In this document: positions 42,296 to 52,393 of the stretch, piece by piece
Layout of the letters: every line of letters starts with the position of its first letter
Numbering within the stretch: the first letter of the stretch is position 1
NCBI RefSeq assembly: GCF_001499905.1
Contig: NZ_LQIS01000045.1
Span: 62,001-126,000, forward strand
Length of the DNA stretch: 64,000 nt
From: Mycobacterium sp. GA-1285
Lineage (GTDB): Bacteria; Actinomycetota; Actinomycetes; Mycobacteriales; Mycobacteriaceae
Reading direction: 5' to 3'
The notes under the pieces: model-generated
Seen by the model: only the letters and a program-made list of their open reading frames with translations
The model's database searches: none
What the model was told of the DNA's origin: nothing
Made by a program: the position numbers and the translations under genes

Positions 42296-45210
42296 CGTGA
42301 ACTCACCGCCGTCTTGAGCTCCTCGGTCATCTCCACGTCGATGCGGGCCCCGAGGCTGCGCAACACGTCGAGGACCAGACCCACGACGATGAGGTACACC
42401 CCGAGGTCGAAGAACAACGCGGTGACGAACTTGACGGTGCCCAGAATGGGAACGTCGATCTCGATCAGCGCCGACGACAGCGCGGGCGCCCCGACCAGAA
42501 GCGAGGCGAACGCGGTTCCGGCTGACAGGGTCAGCCCCGCGCCCAGGATCTTGCCCGCGTCCAGCGGTAGCGTCTCGCCGAGTTCGTAGCGACCGCCGGC
42601 GAGGTACCGCAGCACCAGCGCGAGCCCGGCGGTCAACCCGCCCGCGAACCCGCCGCCGGGGGTGTTGTGCCCCGCGAAGAAGAAGTACGCCGACAACACC
42701 ATGATCAACGGGAAGATGACCCGGGTGGCGACCTCCAGGATCAACGACCGGTGCCGCGGATCACGCAGTTCGCTGCCGCGCAGCCAGGTGATGTCACCGG
42801 CCGCCGGGCTGGTGTTCACGATGGCGGGAAGTCGGCCGATATCGGGCTGGCCCGCATCGGAGACCCGCGGCGGCGCCCCGAACCTCCTGTGCCGGAACAC
42901 CATTGACGCGACACCGGTCGCCGCGACCACGAGCACCATGACCTCGCCCATGGTGTCCCAGGCGCGGATGTCGACGAGCAGCACGTTGACGGCGTTGGCG
43001 CCGTGGCCGCGGTAGTACGCCGCATCGGGGATCAACGATGCGATCGGAGTTCCCGTGCGCGCGGCCATCGCGTATGCCGCCAAGGTGGTCACGGTCGCCC
43101 CGACCGCCAGTGCCAGCACCGCCCGCGGCCACCGGTACCTGCGGATATGCGCCCGGTCGGCTTCGGCGGGCAGCGTGCGCAGCACCAACACGAACACCAC
43201 GAGGGTCAAGGTCTCGACCAGGAACTGGGTCAGGGCCAGATCCGGTGCGCCGTGCAGCGCGAAGATCGCACCACACCCGTATCCCGTCACGCCGACGAGC
43301 AGCACCGCCGCCAAGCGGTTGCGCATCACCAGAGCGCCGAGCGCGGCGGCCAGGATGATCAGGCCGATCACCACCTGAAGCGGTGAACCCCACAGCCGGA
43401 ACTCGGGGCGGTCGCGAGCGCCCACCGCGAGCGCGATCGTCGGCACCAATACCAGCGTCGACAGGATCGCCGTCTGGGTGGCCGGGATGGAACCACGTTG
43501 GGTGACAGCGGTGACTTCCACCGCCCACAGGTCGAGTCGGCGCACCACGGCGTCGTACACGTGGTCGGCGTTGCCCAGCGGTTCGCGGACCGTACGCAAT
43601 CGACGCAACCGCTCGCGACCCACGAAGGCCGCCACACCCGTGGCGATTACGAGCACCGACAACAGCAGGGGCAGGTTCACGCCGTGCCACAGGGCGAGGT
43701 GGTATTCGTTGTTGCCGCCGGGCACCGTGTCGGCGTAATCCTCCAACACGTCGCCGATCCCGACGGGCCAGATCCCGAACGCCAGGCCCGCGGCGGCGAG
43801 GATGCCCGGCGCGATCATGAACGTGCGGTCGGGGCGATGCATCTCGGCGACACGTCTGCTCGGCTGTGGCTGACCCTTGCGGCCGAACGCACCGAACAGG
43901 AAACGCAGGCTGTAGATGGTCGTGAACACCGAACCGACCACGATGCCGGCCAGCACCAGCGGGGCGAAGACGCCGAGGGTGGGGCTGTGCAGCACGGTGG
44001 CGAAGTCGGCCTCCTTGGCGACGAACCCGAAGAACGGGGGTATCGCTGCCATGCTGGCCGAGGCACCGATTGCGATGACCGCCAGCGGTCGGGCGCGGTC
44101 GCCGAGCCAGGCCAGCCTGCGGGTGTCGCGCGTGCCGGTGGCGTGGTCGATGATGCCGACGACCATGAACAGCGCCGCTTTGTACATGGCGTGCGCGACC
44201 AACATCGCCAGCCCGCCGAGCATCATGTCGCTGCCGCCTGCGCCCACCATGACCGTAATCAGTCCCAGCTGGCTGACCGTTCCGAAGGCCAGGATCAACT
44301 TGAGGTCGTACTCGCGCACCGCACGCCAGCCCGCCATCAGCATGGTCAACAGGCCTAGCGAGACCACGATGGGCCGCCACAGCGGCGAGTCGGCGAAACC
44401 GGGGCTCATCCGCGCGATCAGGTAGACACCTGCCTTGACCATCGCCGCGGCGTGCAGGTATGCGCTCACCGGGGTCGGTGCGGCCATCGCGCCCGGTAGC
44501 CAGAAGTGCAGCGGCACGATCGCCGACTTCGACAGGGCGCCGACCAAGATGAGCACCAAACCGACCGATGCCGCCACCCCGCCCGGCGGGGAGTCGAGGA
44601 GTTCGGACAACAGATAGGTGCCCGCGATGTTGCCGAGCACGATGATGCCGACCAGCATGGCCAGGCCGCCGAACGTCGTGACCAACAGCGCCTGGGTCGC
44701 TGCCCGTCTGCTGGTGAGGCGCTCGGCGTAGTGGCCGACCAGAAGGAACGACAGTACCGAGGTGATCTCCCAGAAGACGTAGAGCACCAGCATGTTGTCA
44801 CCTATCACCAGGCCGAACATCGCGCCGGAGAAAGCGACCAGTTCAGCGGCGAAGCTGGGCAACCGGTTCTCGATGCGGCCGTCATGGTGGTGGAAGTAGT
44901 CCGCGCAATAGAACAGCACCAGTGCTCCGATACCGAGCACCAAGACGCTCATGATCGCGGCGAGCGTGTCGAAGCGCAGCGTGATGTTCATCGACAGCTC
45001 GGGCACCCACGGCACGTCGACGGTGCTCGACTGCCCGGCGGACGGCCAGTTCTGCGCCACCCACACCAGGGACAGCAAAGGCACCAGCGCCAAAGGATAG
45101 AAGGCCTTACGACCCCACCTGTGGACAAGCAGGGGCGCCAGCGCGGTGGCGACCGCGTGGGCGAGCAAGACGGCGAGCAGGGCACTCCGATCGGTTGGGT
45201 TGGTCAGCAC
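42292..45210 (-). CDS. mrpA: Mrp antiporter subunit A fused to B
   Basis: 972 aa from a GTG start. The N-terminal two thirds match NuoL-type antiporter subunits (YVFWEITSVLSFLLVGHY, KSAIVPLHFWLPGAMAAPTPVSAYLHAAAMVKAGVYL). The last 150 residues, from RSLILEVATRVIFPLIMVLSAYFFFAGHNTPGGGFAGGL, are the MnhB module, so no separate mrpB exists. First gene of mrpA-C-D-E-F-G, which exchanges Na+ or K+ for H+ in pH and salt homeostasis. Confidence 0.94.
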   Translation of the reverse strand: MLTNPTDRSALLAVLLAHAVATALAPLLVHRWGRKAFYPLALVPLLSLVWVAQNWPSAGQSSTVDVPWVPELSMNITLRFDTLAAIMSVLVLGIGALVLFYCADYFHHHDGRIENRLPSFAAELVAFSGAMFGLVIGDNMLVLYVFWEITSVLSFLLVGHYAERLTSRRAATQALLVTTFGGLAMLVGIIVLGNIAGTYLLSELLDSPPGGVAASVGLVLILVGALSKSAIVPLHFWLPGAMAAPTPVSAYLHAAAMVKAGVYLIARMSPGFADSPLWRPIVVSLGLLTMLMAGWRAVREYDLKLILAFGTVSQLGLITVMVGAGGSDMMLGGLAMLVAHAMYKAALFMVVGIIDHATGTRDTRRLAWLGDRARPLAVIAIGASASMAAIPPFFGFVAKEADFATVLHSPTLGVFAPLVLAGIVVGSVFTTIYSLRFLFGAFGRKGQPQPSRRVAEMHRPDRTFMIAPGILAAAGLAFGIWPVGIGDVLEDYADTVPGGNNEYHLALWHGVNLPLLLSVLVIATGVAAFVGRERLRRLRTVREPLGNADHVYDAVVRRLDLWAVEVTAVTQRGSIPATQTAILSTLVLVPTIALAVGARDRPEFRLWGSPLQVVIGLIILAAALGALVMRNRLAAVLLVGVTGYGCGAIFALHGAPDLALTQFLVETLTLVVFVLVLRTLPAEADRAHIRRYRWPRAVLALAVGATVTTLAAYAMAARTGTPIASLIPDAAYYRGHGANAVNVLLVDIRAWDTMGEVMVLVVAATGVASMVFRHRRFGAPPRVSDAGQPDIGRLPAIVNTSPAAGDITWLRGSELRDPRHRSLILEVATRVIFPLIMVLSAYFFFAGHNTPGGGFAGGLTAGLALVLRYLAGGRYELGETLPLDAGKILGAGLTLSAGTAFASLLVGAPALSSALIEIDVPILGTVKFVTALFFDLGVYLIVVGLVLDVLRSLGARIDVEMTEELKTAVSSR

Positions 45211-45428
45211 GCGGCCGCCAACCGGAGAACTGATGGTCGGGGTGTCAGCCGAGTAAGGCTTCGGTGATTGTCATTCTACGTGGGCCGATCGGCGCTACTA
45301 TGCCGCGTCGTCGACACCACCGATGCCGCGGTGGCCGGCCCGGCCGTGAACCAGCGCCGGGCGGCGCGACCATCAACGCCGCCCGGCAGGAACCTGGGCC
45401 GCCTGCCGGACCGGGGTTGCGTTGACCG

Positions 45429-45896
45429 CTACGCGGTTCGCGCCGGGCTGATCGAGCCGTGACCGCGTCGGCAGGGCGTGGGCGGTAGCGCATACCGCAC
45501 CGGAAGGGCGTGGCCGACTAACCCGATGCCCGCGCCGAGGATCGGCCAGATCGGCCAGAAGTACCACGCGCCGGCGGTCAGGCCGACCGCCAACCACACC
45601 GTCAGCACGATCGCGACCATGGCAAGGTAGCCGGCCAGGTGCAGCTGGACGCTGCGGCGCGCCATCCGCCTGCGGACCTCCCGGCGGCGCGGGTCGTTGC
45701 GCCGAAGGCGCTCGAAGGGCAGGTCGGCGGTTAGGCCGCGCAGTTCCGGGCGAGTGTTCGCGGCGAACGCGGCCTGCAGTCGGGCCTCGTACTCGGGCAT
45801 TTCGAGGTAGCCCTGCGCCAGGGCCAGCCCGAGCACGTCCGCGGTCTTCTCGCGGTCGGGGTCTCCGGCGCGTACGACGGGTGTGATGGCGGGCAT
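45429..45896 (-). CDS. DUF1707 protein with 2TM domain
   Basis: 155 aa. PVVRAGDPDREKTADVLGLALAQGYLEMPEYEARLQAAFAANTRPEL is a DUF1707 (SHOCT-like) domain; two helices (LAGYLAMVAIVLTVWLAVGL, WYFWPIWPILGAGIGLVGHALP) follow. Such proteins are common in actinobacteria with unknown function. The gap of 218 bases to mrpA holds no supported gene. Confidence 0.8.
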   Translation of the reverse strand: MPAITPVVRAGDPDREKTADVLGLALAQGYLEMPEYEARLQAAFAANTRPELRGLTADLPFERLRRNDPRRREVRRRMARRSVQLHLAGYLAMVAIVLTVWLAVGLTAGAWYFWPIWPILGAGIGLVGHALPVRYALPPTPCRRGHGSISPARTA

Positions 45897-46111
45897 GGCG
45901 ACCTCCCCAATCTTGACAATGACAAGTTATTTCGACTATGCCGCGGGAACTAGCCACTGTCAAGATGCTTCGGCGATTTCACGCTCTTCCCGCCATTTGA
46001 TTCGCCAGCCTAAGCGCCCCGCTCAGATAGGCCAGTTAGTGCGATTTCAATCCGGTTGTTTTGCTTAGCTGCCATGCTGAATTCTCGGGTCTTGCATTGG
46101 GGAGAACGACC

Positions 46112-47164
46112 ATGGCCGTCGACGAAGAACGACTGAACGAGTTTCTCGGCAAGGCGGTGGCGGACCTTGGCGCCGCAATGAGTGCGACGCTCATGCTCAT
46201 CGGGGACCGCCTCGGGTTGTATCGCGAACTGGCTACCGACGCCCTCACGGCGGATGAACTGGCGCAGCGCACCGGGACCAAGGAGCGTTATGTCCGCGAG
46301 TGGCTCGGTAATCAGGGCGCGGGTGGATATGTGCAGTTCGATCCGGAGTCCGATCGATGGTCGTTGACCCCGGAGCAGGCGTTGTGCCTGACCGATCCCA
46401 ACGGGCCCGTCGACATGCCGGGCGCCTACAACATCGTCGAAGCGACATTCCACGCGCTCGAGCGCACGCTGAAGAACTTCCGGTCAGGCGACGGTATGGA
46501 ATGGGGCGAGCATCATCCTTGTCTTTTCGTGGGCACCGAACGCTTCTTTCGGGCCGGCTACAACGCCAACCTGATCGGCTCCTGGTTACCCGCCCTCGAC
46601 GGTGTCGTGGAGAAACTGCAGAAGGGGGCCAAGGCCGCCGACATCGGATGCGGGCACGGTGCGAGCACCATTCTGATGGCGATGACCTATCCCGATTCGG
46701 AATTCGTGGGTTACGACTACCACGAAGAATCGATCGCCGTCGCGACCGATAAGGCGAGGGCTGCGGGGGCGACGAATGCGCGCTTCGAGGTCGCAGACGC
46801 CGTCAGCTACCGAGGCAGCGACTTCGATCTGATCGCGTTCTTCGACTGCCTGCACGATATGGCCGATCCGATCAGCGTGTCACGCCACGCACGAGAGGCT
46901 ATCAGCGACGACGGCACCGCGATGATTGTGGAGCCGTTCGCGAACGACCGGATGGCGGACAATCTGAACCCAGTCGGCCGGGTGATGTACGGCGCCTCGA
47001 CGCAGATCTGCGTCCCCGTGTCGCTTGCCCGCAACGGGCCCGCGCTCGGCGCCCAAGCTGGCGAAGCGCGGCTACGAGAAGTCGTCGTCGACGGTGGCGG
47101 CTTCTCTCGTTTCCGTCGGGCCACCGAGACGCCGTTCAATCTGGTGCTGGAGGCCCGGCCTTGA
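46112..47164 (+). CDS. class I methyltransferase with N-terminal winged helix (Rv2258c-like)
   Basis: 350 aa from an ATG at 46112 behind GGGGAGAACGACC. The N-terminal helix-turn-helix dimerisation part (GAAMSATLMLIGDRLGLYRELA, TKERYVREWLGNQGAGGYV) precedes the SAM-binding KAADIGCGHGASTILMA and FDLIAFFDCLHDMADP. It resembles the Rv2258c family. The substrate is unknown. It converges on the CDC48-like gene with no gap. Confidence 0.85.
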   Translation: MAVDEERLNEFLGKAVADLGAAMSATLMLIGDRLGLYRELATDALTADELAQRTGTKERYVREWLGNQGAGGYVQFDPESDRWSLTPEQALCLTDPNGPVDMPGAYNIVEATFHALERTLKNFRSGDGMEWGEHHPCLFVGTERFFRAGYNANLIGSWLPALDGVVEKLQKGAKAADIGCGHGASTILMAMTYPDSEFVGYDYHEESIAVATDKARAAGATNARFEVADAVSYRGSDFDLIAFFDCLHDMADPISVSRHAREAISDDGTAMIVEPFANDRMADNLNPVGRVMYGASTQICVPVSLARNGPALGAQAGEARLREVVVDGGGFSRFRRATETPFNLVLEARP

Positions 47165-49405
47165 TCAGCGTGCGGCCGAGAAGGCGCGCAACGCGTCGAC
47201 CTGCACCGGGTCCAGTGACGGGCGCACCGCCTTGCGTGCGGCCGCGACGTCGGAGGCGGTGACGTCGGCGGCGTCGATCGAGCGTCGCATCGCGGTCAGC
47301 GCGGCCTCGCGCAACAACGCGACGCAGTCGGCGGCGCTGTAGCCGTCGAGTTCGCCGGCCAGGGCGTCGAGATCGACGGCTTGCTCGCCCTCGGAGGCCA
47401 GCGGGACGGACTTACCGGCGGTACGCAGGATCTCGCGACGGGCCTCGGCGTCGGGCGGTTCGACGAACACCAGCTTCTCCAACCGGCCGGGACGCAGCAG
47501 AGCCGGGTCGATCAGATCGGGCCGGTTCGTCGCACCGACCACAACCACGTCGCGCAGTGGTTCGATGCCGTCGAGTTCGGTCAGCAGCGCGGCGACCACG
47601 CGGTCGGTGACGCCCGAGTCGAAGCTCTGGCCGCGGCGCGGCGCCAGTGCGTCGATCTCGTCGAGGAACACCAGCGACGGCGCCGAGTCGCGAGCGCGCC
47701 GGAACAGTTCCCGCACCGCCTTCTCCGACGAGCCGACCCATTTGTCCATCAGTTCGGCGCCCTTGACCGCGTGCACCGATAACCGCCCGGAACTGGCCAG
47801 CGCCCGCACCACGAACGTCTTGCCGCAGCCGGGTGGGCCGTAGAGCAGCACACCGCGGGGCGGCGCCACCCCGAGCCGTTGGAAGGTGTCGGGGTGCTGC
47901 AGCGGCCACAGCACCGCCTCGGTGAGCGCCTGCTTGGTGTCGGCCATGTCGCCGACGTCGTCGAGCGTCACCGAACCGACCGACACCTCTTCGGTCGCCG
48001 ACCGCGACAACGGGCGGATGACGGTCGTCGCGCCCAGCAGATCGTCCTGGGTCAGGGCGGGCGGCTCACCGTCGGCGCTGGCGCGCGCCGCCGCCCGCAG
48101 GGCCGCCTCGCGGACCAGTGCGGCAAGGTCGGCAACCACGAATCCCGGTGTGCGCCCGGCGATCTCGTCGAGGTCGAGATCCCCGGCAGGCACATCGCGC
48201 AACAACACATCGAGCAACTGCTTGCGGATCGCGCCGTCGGGCAGGCTCAGCCCGAGTTCCCGGTCGCACAGGTCGGGCGCGCGTAACCGGGCGTCGACGT
48301 TGTCGGGTTGTTGTGACGTCGCGACGAACGCCACGCCGCGGGTGGCGACCGCGTTGCGGAGTTCGGTGAGTATCAGCGTGGCCACCGGTTCGGCGGGCCT
48401 GTCTTGTGTGCCTGGCAGCAGGGCGTCGATGTCGGTGATCAACAGCACGCCGCCGCCGTCGCGGACTGTCGACACCGCCGACGCGACGCGCGCCAGCCGG
48501 TCCTCGGCGCGCAGCGAGCCGACCTCTGGTCCGTCGAGTTCGACGAGTCGCCGGTCGGCGCAGACGGCGCGCACCAGTGCGGCCTTGCCGACACCGGCCG
48601 GGCCTGACACGAGCACACCCAGATTGGCTGTGGCACCGAGGGTTTCGAGTAGCTCGGGCTGGTCGAGCGCGAGCTTGAGCCATTCGGTGAGCCGCTGAGC
48701 CTCGGCCTGTGAACCCTTGAGGTCGTCGACGCTGGGCGCCGGTTGCGATTTTCGCGGTGGGGTCACGATCGCCTGACCCGTCACCGTGTCCGAAGCCGAG
48801 GTGACGGACGCACCTGGCGAGCCGTCGGCCCAGCAGACCGCCGAATTGGGTTGCACACTCACGGGTCCGACGGGGTCGGTACCGGTGACCGTCAACAGTT
48901 CGGAGGTCCAGGTGATGCCGACCGACGAGGCAAGCGCCGCGGTCGCGCGCGAGGACGGGATGTCGGGCCCCAGTTCGCGAGGCAGCAGTGACACCGTGTC
49001 GCCGACCGTCATCACCTTGCCCAGCAACGCTTGTCGCAGGGTGGCCGGCGTAATCGACTGGCTGGCCAGCCTGGATCCGGACAGCGTCACCGATCTTGCG
49101 CCGTAGACCGTCACGGGCGCGACGAGCACGGTGGTGTCCTCCCGCAGCCCGGCGTTCGACAGCGTGACGTCGTCGAGCAGCGCGGTGCCCGCCGGAATGC
49201 CCGCGGGCGCCTCGGCCGCCACGGCGGCGGTGGTGCGCGAACCGGTCAGCGTCACCGCATCCCACTCGCGAATTCCCAGGGCGGCAATGGCTTCCGGGTG
49301 CAGGCGAATCACGCCCCTGCGCGAGTCGAGCGCCGAGGTGTTCAGCCGCGCGGTCAGTGTGAGTTGCACCCGGGGAGCCGGGCGGTCGGACTGCAGTTCA
49401 GTCAT
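47165..49405 (-). CDS. CDC48/VCP-like double AAA ATPase (Rv0435c-like)
   Basis: 746 aa. An N-terminal double-psi barrel region (about 1-190) is followed by two AAA modules. D1 has LVSGPAGVGKAALVRAV with Ala after the P-loop Lys and VLLITDIDAL, and looks atypical; D2 has LYGPPGCGKTFVVRALA, LVFLDEIDALAPRRG and the arginine-finger RPDLIDPALLRPGRLEK. These unfold or remodel protein complexes; partners in mycobacteria are not settled. It overlaps pssA by eight bases. Confidence 0.92.
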   Translation of the reverse strand: MTELQSDRPAPRVQLTLTARLNTSALDSRRGVIRLHPEAIAALGIREWDAVTLTGSRTTAAVAAEAPAGIPAGTALLDDVTLSNAGLREDTTVLVAPVTVYGARSVTLSGSRLASQSITPATLRQALLGKVMTVGDTVSLLPRELGPDIPSSRATAALASSVGITWTSELLTVTGTDPVGPVSVQPNSAVCWADGSPGASVTSASDTVTGQAIVTPPRKSQPAPSVDDLKGSQAEAQRLTEWLKLALDQPELLETLGATANLGVLVSGPAGVGKAALVRAVCADRRLVELDGPEVGSLRAEDRLARVASAVSTVRDGGGVLLITDIDALLPGTQDRPAEPVATLILTELRNAVATRGVAFVATSQQPDNVDARLRAPDLCDRELGLSLPDGAIRKQLLDVLLRDVPAGDLDLDEIAGRTPGFVVADLAALVREAALRAAARASADGEPPALTQDDLLGATTVIRPLSRSATEEVSVGSVTLDDVGDMADTKQALTEAVLWPLQHPDTFQRLGVAPPRGVLLYGPPGCGKTFVVRALASSGRLSVHAVKGAELMDKWVGSSEKAVRELFRRARDSAPSLVFLDEIDALAPRRGQSFDSGVTDRVVAALLTELDGIEPLRDVVVVGATNRPDLIDPALLRPGRLEKLVFVEPPDAEARREILRTAGKSVPLASEGEQAVDLDALAGELDGYSAADCVALLREAALTAMRRSIDAADVTASDVAAARKAVRPSLDPVQVDALRAFSAAR

Positions 49406-50258
49406 GTCGGGAGCCGGGTCTGCGCAGTCCGAGTCGCATCACCGACCGCCGGTGTGGCTGGGCCCGGCGGATGGCCCGCCGGGCAGCGCGCTGCTGGCGG
49501 GGTTTGTCGTCCCAGACCTCGGGGTGCGCGGCCAGGAAGCGGCGGGTGCGAATGGCGAACGGGATGTGTACGACGTAGGCGCCGATGATGATCAGGATCA
49601 CCAGGTAGCCGTAGAGAATCGCCGCCGCGACGCCGATCGCCACCAGCGCCAGCAGCGGCGCGACCATGTTCGGCGGCACCGAGAACGTGTGGATCTTGCG
49701 CATCGGGATGGTGCTGACCACCAGCGCCGAGACGCCGAGCATCCAGATCACGACGGCGGGTTCCGACGTCCACCAACCGTCGCCGAACTGCATCTTGGCG
49801 GCCAGCGGACCGATCGCGCCGATCGCGCCGGCCGGGGCGGGCATGCCGACGAAGTACTTCTTCTCGTAGTCCGGTTTGTCGACATCGAGCATCGCGTTGA
49901 ACCGAGCCAGACGCAGCACGATGCACACCGCGTAGACCAGCACCACGATCCAGCCGAGCTCCGACCGCGACAGCAGGGTTCCGTAGACGATGAAAGCCGG
50001 TGCGACACCGAAGTTCACGGCATCGGCGAGCGAGTCGATCTCCTCGCCCATGCGTGAGGTCGCCTTGAGGGCGCGTGCGATGCGGCCGTCGAGCGCGTCG
50101 AGTATCGCGGCGGCCGCCAGGAACGCCATCGCCTCGGTGGCGCGCCCGTCCAGAGCCATCTTGACCGCACTCAGCCCCAGGCAGATCGCGGCGACCGTCA
50201 TCGCGCTGGGCAGGATGCGCAGGCTGACGACGGAGCGTTTGATGCGCGGCCGGATCAT
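49398..50258 (-). CDS. pssA: CDP-diacylglycerol--serine O-phosphatidyltransferase
   Basis: 286 aa starting MIRPRIKRSVVSLRIL and overlapping the psd stop as ATGA. The CDP-alcohol phosphotransferase signature D-x2-D-G-x2-A-R-x8-G-x3-D-x3-D is present in LDALDGRIARALKATSRMGEEIDSLADAVNFG. It makes phosphatidylserine in the membrane, which Psd then decarboxylates. Several helices and an Arg-rich C-terminus follow. Confidence 0.95.
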   Translation of the reverse strand: MIRPRIKRSVVSLRILPSAMTVAAICLGLSAVKMALDGRATEAMAFLAAAAILDALDGRIARALKATSRMGEEIDSLADAVNFGVAPAFIVYGTLLSRSELGWIVVLVYAVCIVLRLARFNAMLDVDKPDYEKKYFVGMPAPAGAIGAIGPLAAKMQFGDGWWTSEPAVVIWMLGVSALVVSTIPMRKIHTFSVPPNMVAPLLALVAIGVAAAILYGYLVILIIIGAYVVHIPFAIRTRRFLAAHPEVWDDKPRQQRAARRAIRRAQPHRRSVMRLGLRRPGSRHD

Positions 50259-50983
50259 GCCGGAGCCGTCCGGCCGGCGGCGTCGGACTCCAGCTCGGCC
50301 AGGACCGTCTCGCCCGCCAACGCGCGCTGCCCCATCGTCACCAGGATGCGCGAGCCGGCGGGCAGGTAGGTGTCCAACCGCGAGCCGTAGCGGATCAACC
50401 CGTAGGTCTCCCCGATCGCCAGTTTGTCGCCCACCTTCGCCTCGCACACGATGCGCCGCGCCACCAGACCCGCGATCTGCACGGCGATCACCTCGACGCC
50501 GTCGGCGGTGCGGATCAGCACACTGTTGCGCTCGTTGTCCTCGCTGGCCGCTTCCAGCTCGGCGGAGCCGAACAAGCCGGGACGGTGCTCGACCGCGACG
50601 ACCTCACCGCTGATCGGCGCGCGCTGCACGTGCGCGTCGAACACCGACAAGAAGATGCTGATGCGGGGCAACGGCGTTGAGCCCAAACCGAGTTCGGCCG
50701 GGGGCGGGGCCTCCTCGATCAGGCAGATCAATCCGTCGGCGGGGGCGACGACCAGGTTCGGCCGGGTGGGCGGTACGCGCGGCGGGTGGCGGAAGAACGC
50801 GGCGTTGGCGGCGGCCGACGTCAACGCGGCGCCGCGCAGCCACCGGTTCCTGCGTCCGAGGGCGGCCAGTGCCAGGCTCGCACCGACGAACGGCAGCCCC
50901 GCCGGATGCATCGGGGGGATCGTGGTACGGGCCAGCGCCAAAAGCCGCGCGGGGCCGGATTTCAGGTCGGGGCGTCTGGCCAT
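50255..50983 (-). CDS. psd: phosphatidylserine decarboxylase
   Basis: 242 aa, the short soluble-like form. ISIFLSVFDAHVQRAPISGEV and LIRYGSRLDTYLP are conserved; the Gly-Ser of YGSR is the autocleavage site that creates the pyruvoyl cofactor. It produces phosphatidylethanolamine. Coupled to pssA by a four-base overlap, so consecutive enzymes come from one message. Confidence 0.95.
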   Translation of the reverse strand: MARRPDLKSGPARLLALARTTIPPMHPAGLPFVGASLALAALGRRNRWLRGAALTSAAANAAFFRHPPRVPPTRPNLVVAPADGLICLIEEAPPPAELGLGSTPLPRISIFLSVFDAHVQRAPISGEVVAVEHRPGLFGSAELEAASEDNERNSVLIRTADGVEVIAVQIAGLVARRIVCEAKVGDKLAIGETYGLIRYGSRLDTYLPAGSRILVTMGQRALAGETVLAELESDAAGRTAPA

Positions 50984-51145
50984 CGTCCCGCGATTCTACG
51001 GGCCGGCCTGACGCCGCGGCATGCGCCGCCTGACCTCACTGCTGCCCAAACTGCTGCCGAAACTGAAGATGTGTGCGACGAAATGCCGCGTTTTCGTGCA
51101 GAGCCTCAGTTTCGGCGCGGAAAGACGGCGCGGAAGGAAACCAGC

Positions 51146-52393
51146 TCAACTCAGGTCCCATACCTGGACCGGCGAGCCGGCCGACAGCGCGTCGACATTC
51201 TCGGCGATCTCGAGCAGACAGTTCGCCGAGGCCAACCACCGCAGGTGGTGCGAGGCGGGCGGTCCGTAACTGGTCACCGTCCCGGCGGCGGCGTCCAGCA
51301 CGCCGCGGCGGAACTGGCGTTTTCCGCGCGGCGAGGTGAGGTCCTCGGTCAGCACGGCGGTGCGTTGCGGCCGGGCGGGACTGGGCAGGCCCATCGCGGC
51401 GCGCAGCGGCGCGCGCAGGAACACCTCGAACGAGACCAGCGCGCTGACCGGGTTGCCGGGCAGCGTCACGATCGGGATGTCTCGGTTCGCGGGCGACCCC
51501 GTTCCGGCGATGACGCCACAGCCCTGCGGCATGCCCGGTTGCATGGCGACCTTGACGAAATCTACCGACCCGCCCAGGCGCGATGCCGCCGGTCCTCCGG
51601 CTCCGAGTGCGTCCTTGACGACTTCATACGCGCCCGCGCTCACCCCACCGGTCGTGATGATCAGATCGGCATCCCCGGTGTGCTTCGCCAGCGCGGCGCG
51701 AAACGATTCGACGTCGTCGCCGGTCATGGGGGAGGCCACCACGTCGGCGCCGGCGTCGCGTAGCGCCGCGGCGAGCATCACCGCGTTCGACTCGTAGATC
51801 TGACCGGGTGCCAGCGGTGTGCCGGGTGCGACGAGTTCGGTGCCGGTCGACATCACCAGCACCCGCTGACGCGGGATCACCGTCAGCTCGGCGAGACCCA
51901 GTGCGGCGGCCAACCCGAGCGCGGCCGGTGTGACGACCTGTCCCGCGCGCAGCACGGGCGTCCCGGCCGTGACGTCCTCGCCGGCGCGTCGGATGTGCTG
52001 GCCGTCCTTGGCGGCCGCGCGGATCTCCACGGTGTCGATCGCCGCGTTCGTCACCTCCACCGGCACCACCGCCGTCGCCCCCGCGGGGAGCATCGCCCCC
52101 GTCATGATCCGGTGCGCCGTACCGGGTTTCAGTGTAAGAACGTCGGTACGTCCGGCGGGGATGTCTTCGGCGACGGGCAGTCGGACGGGGTCCTCGGGCG
52201 TGGCCGACGCCACGTCGTCGACCATGACGGCGTATCCGTCCATCGCGGAGTTGTCGAAACCGGGCAGCGACAACGGCGCGACGACGTCCTCGGCCAACAC
52301 CAGGCCCAGTGCGTCGGCGATGGACACCCCGACCGGCGGGCGAGCGGCGATCAACCCGGCGACGACGCGCTGATGTTCCTCGACGGTCCGCAT
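51146..52393 (-). CDS. moeA: molybdopterin molybdenumtransferase
   Basis: 415 aa starting MRTVEEHQRVVAGLIA; the ATG overlaps the SDR stop by one base and the longer frame is antiparallel noise. LPGFDNSAMDGYAV, PAGATAVVPVEVT, STGTELV, TTGGVSAGAYEVVKDAL and the C-terminal LPGNPVSALVSFEVFL are MoeA blocks. It inserts molybdenum into molybdopterin. Mycobacteria carry two moeA genes; this locus corresponds to moeA2. Confidence 0.93.
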   Translation of the reverse strand: MRTVEEHQRVVAGLIAARPPVGVSIADALGLVLAEDVVAPLSLPGFDNSAMDGYAVMVDDVASATPEDPVRLPVAEDIPAGRTDVLTLKPGTAHRIMTGAMLPAGATAVVPVEVTNAAIDTVEIRAAAKDGQHIRRAGEDVTAGTPVLRAGQVVTPAALGLAAALGLAELTVIPRQRVLVMSTGTELVAPGTPLAPGQIYESNAVMLAAALRDAGADVVASPMTGDDVESFRAALAKHTGDADLIITTGGVSAGAYEVVKDALGAGGPAASRLGGSVDFVKVAMQPGMPQGCGVIAGTGSPANRDIPIVTLPGNPVSALVSFEVFLRAPLRAAMGLPSPARPQRTAVLTEDLTSPRGKRQFRRGVLDAAAGTVTSYGPPASHHLRWLASANCLLEIAENVDALSAGSPVQVWDLS

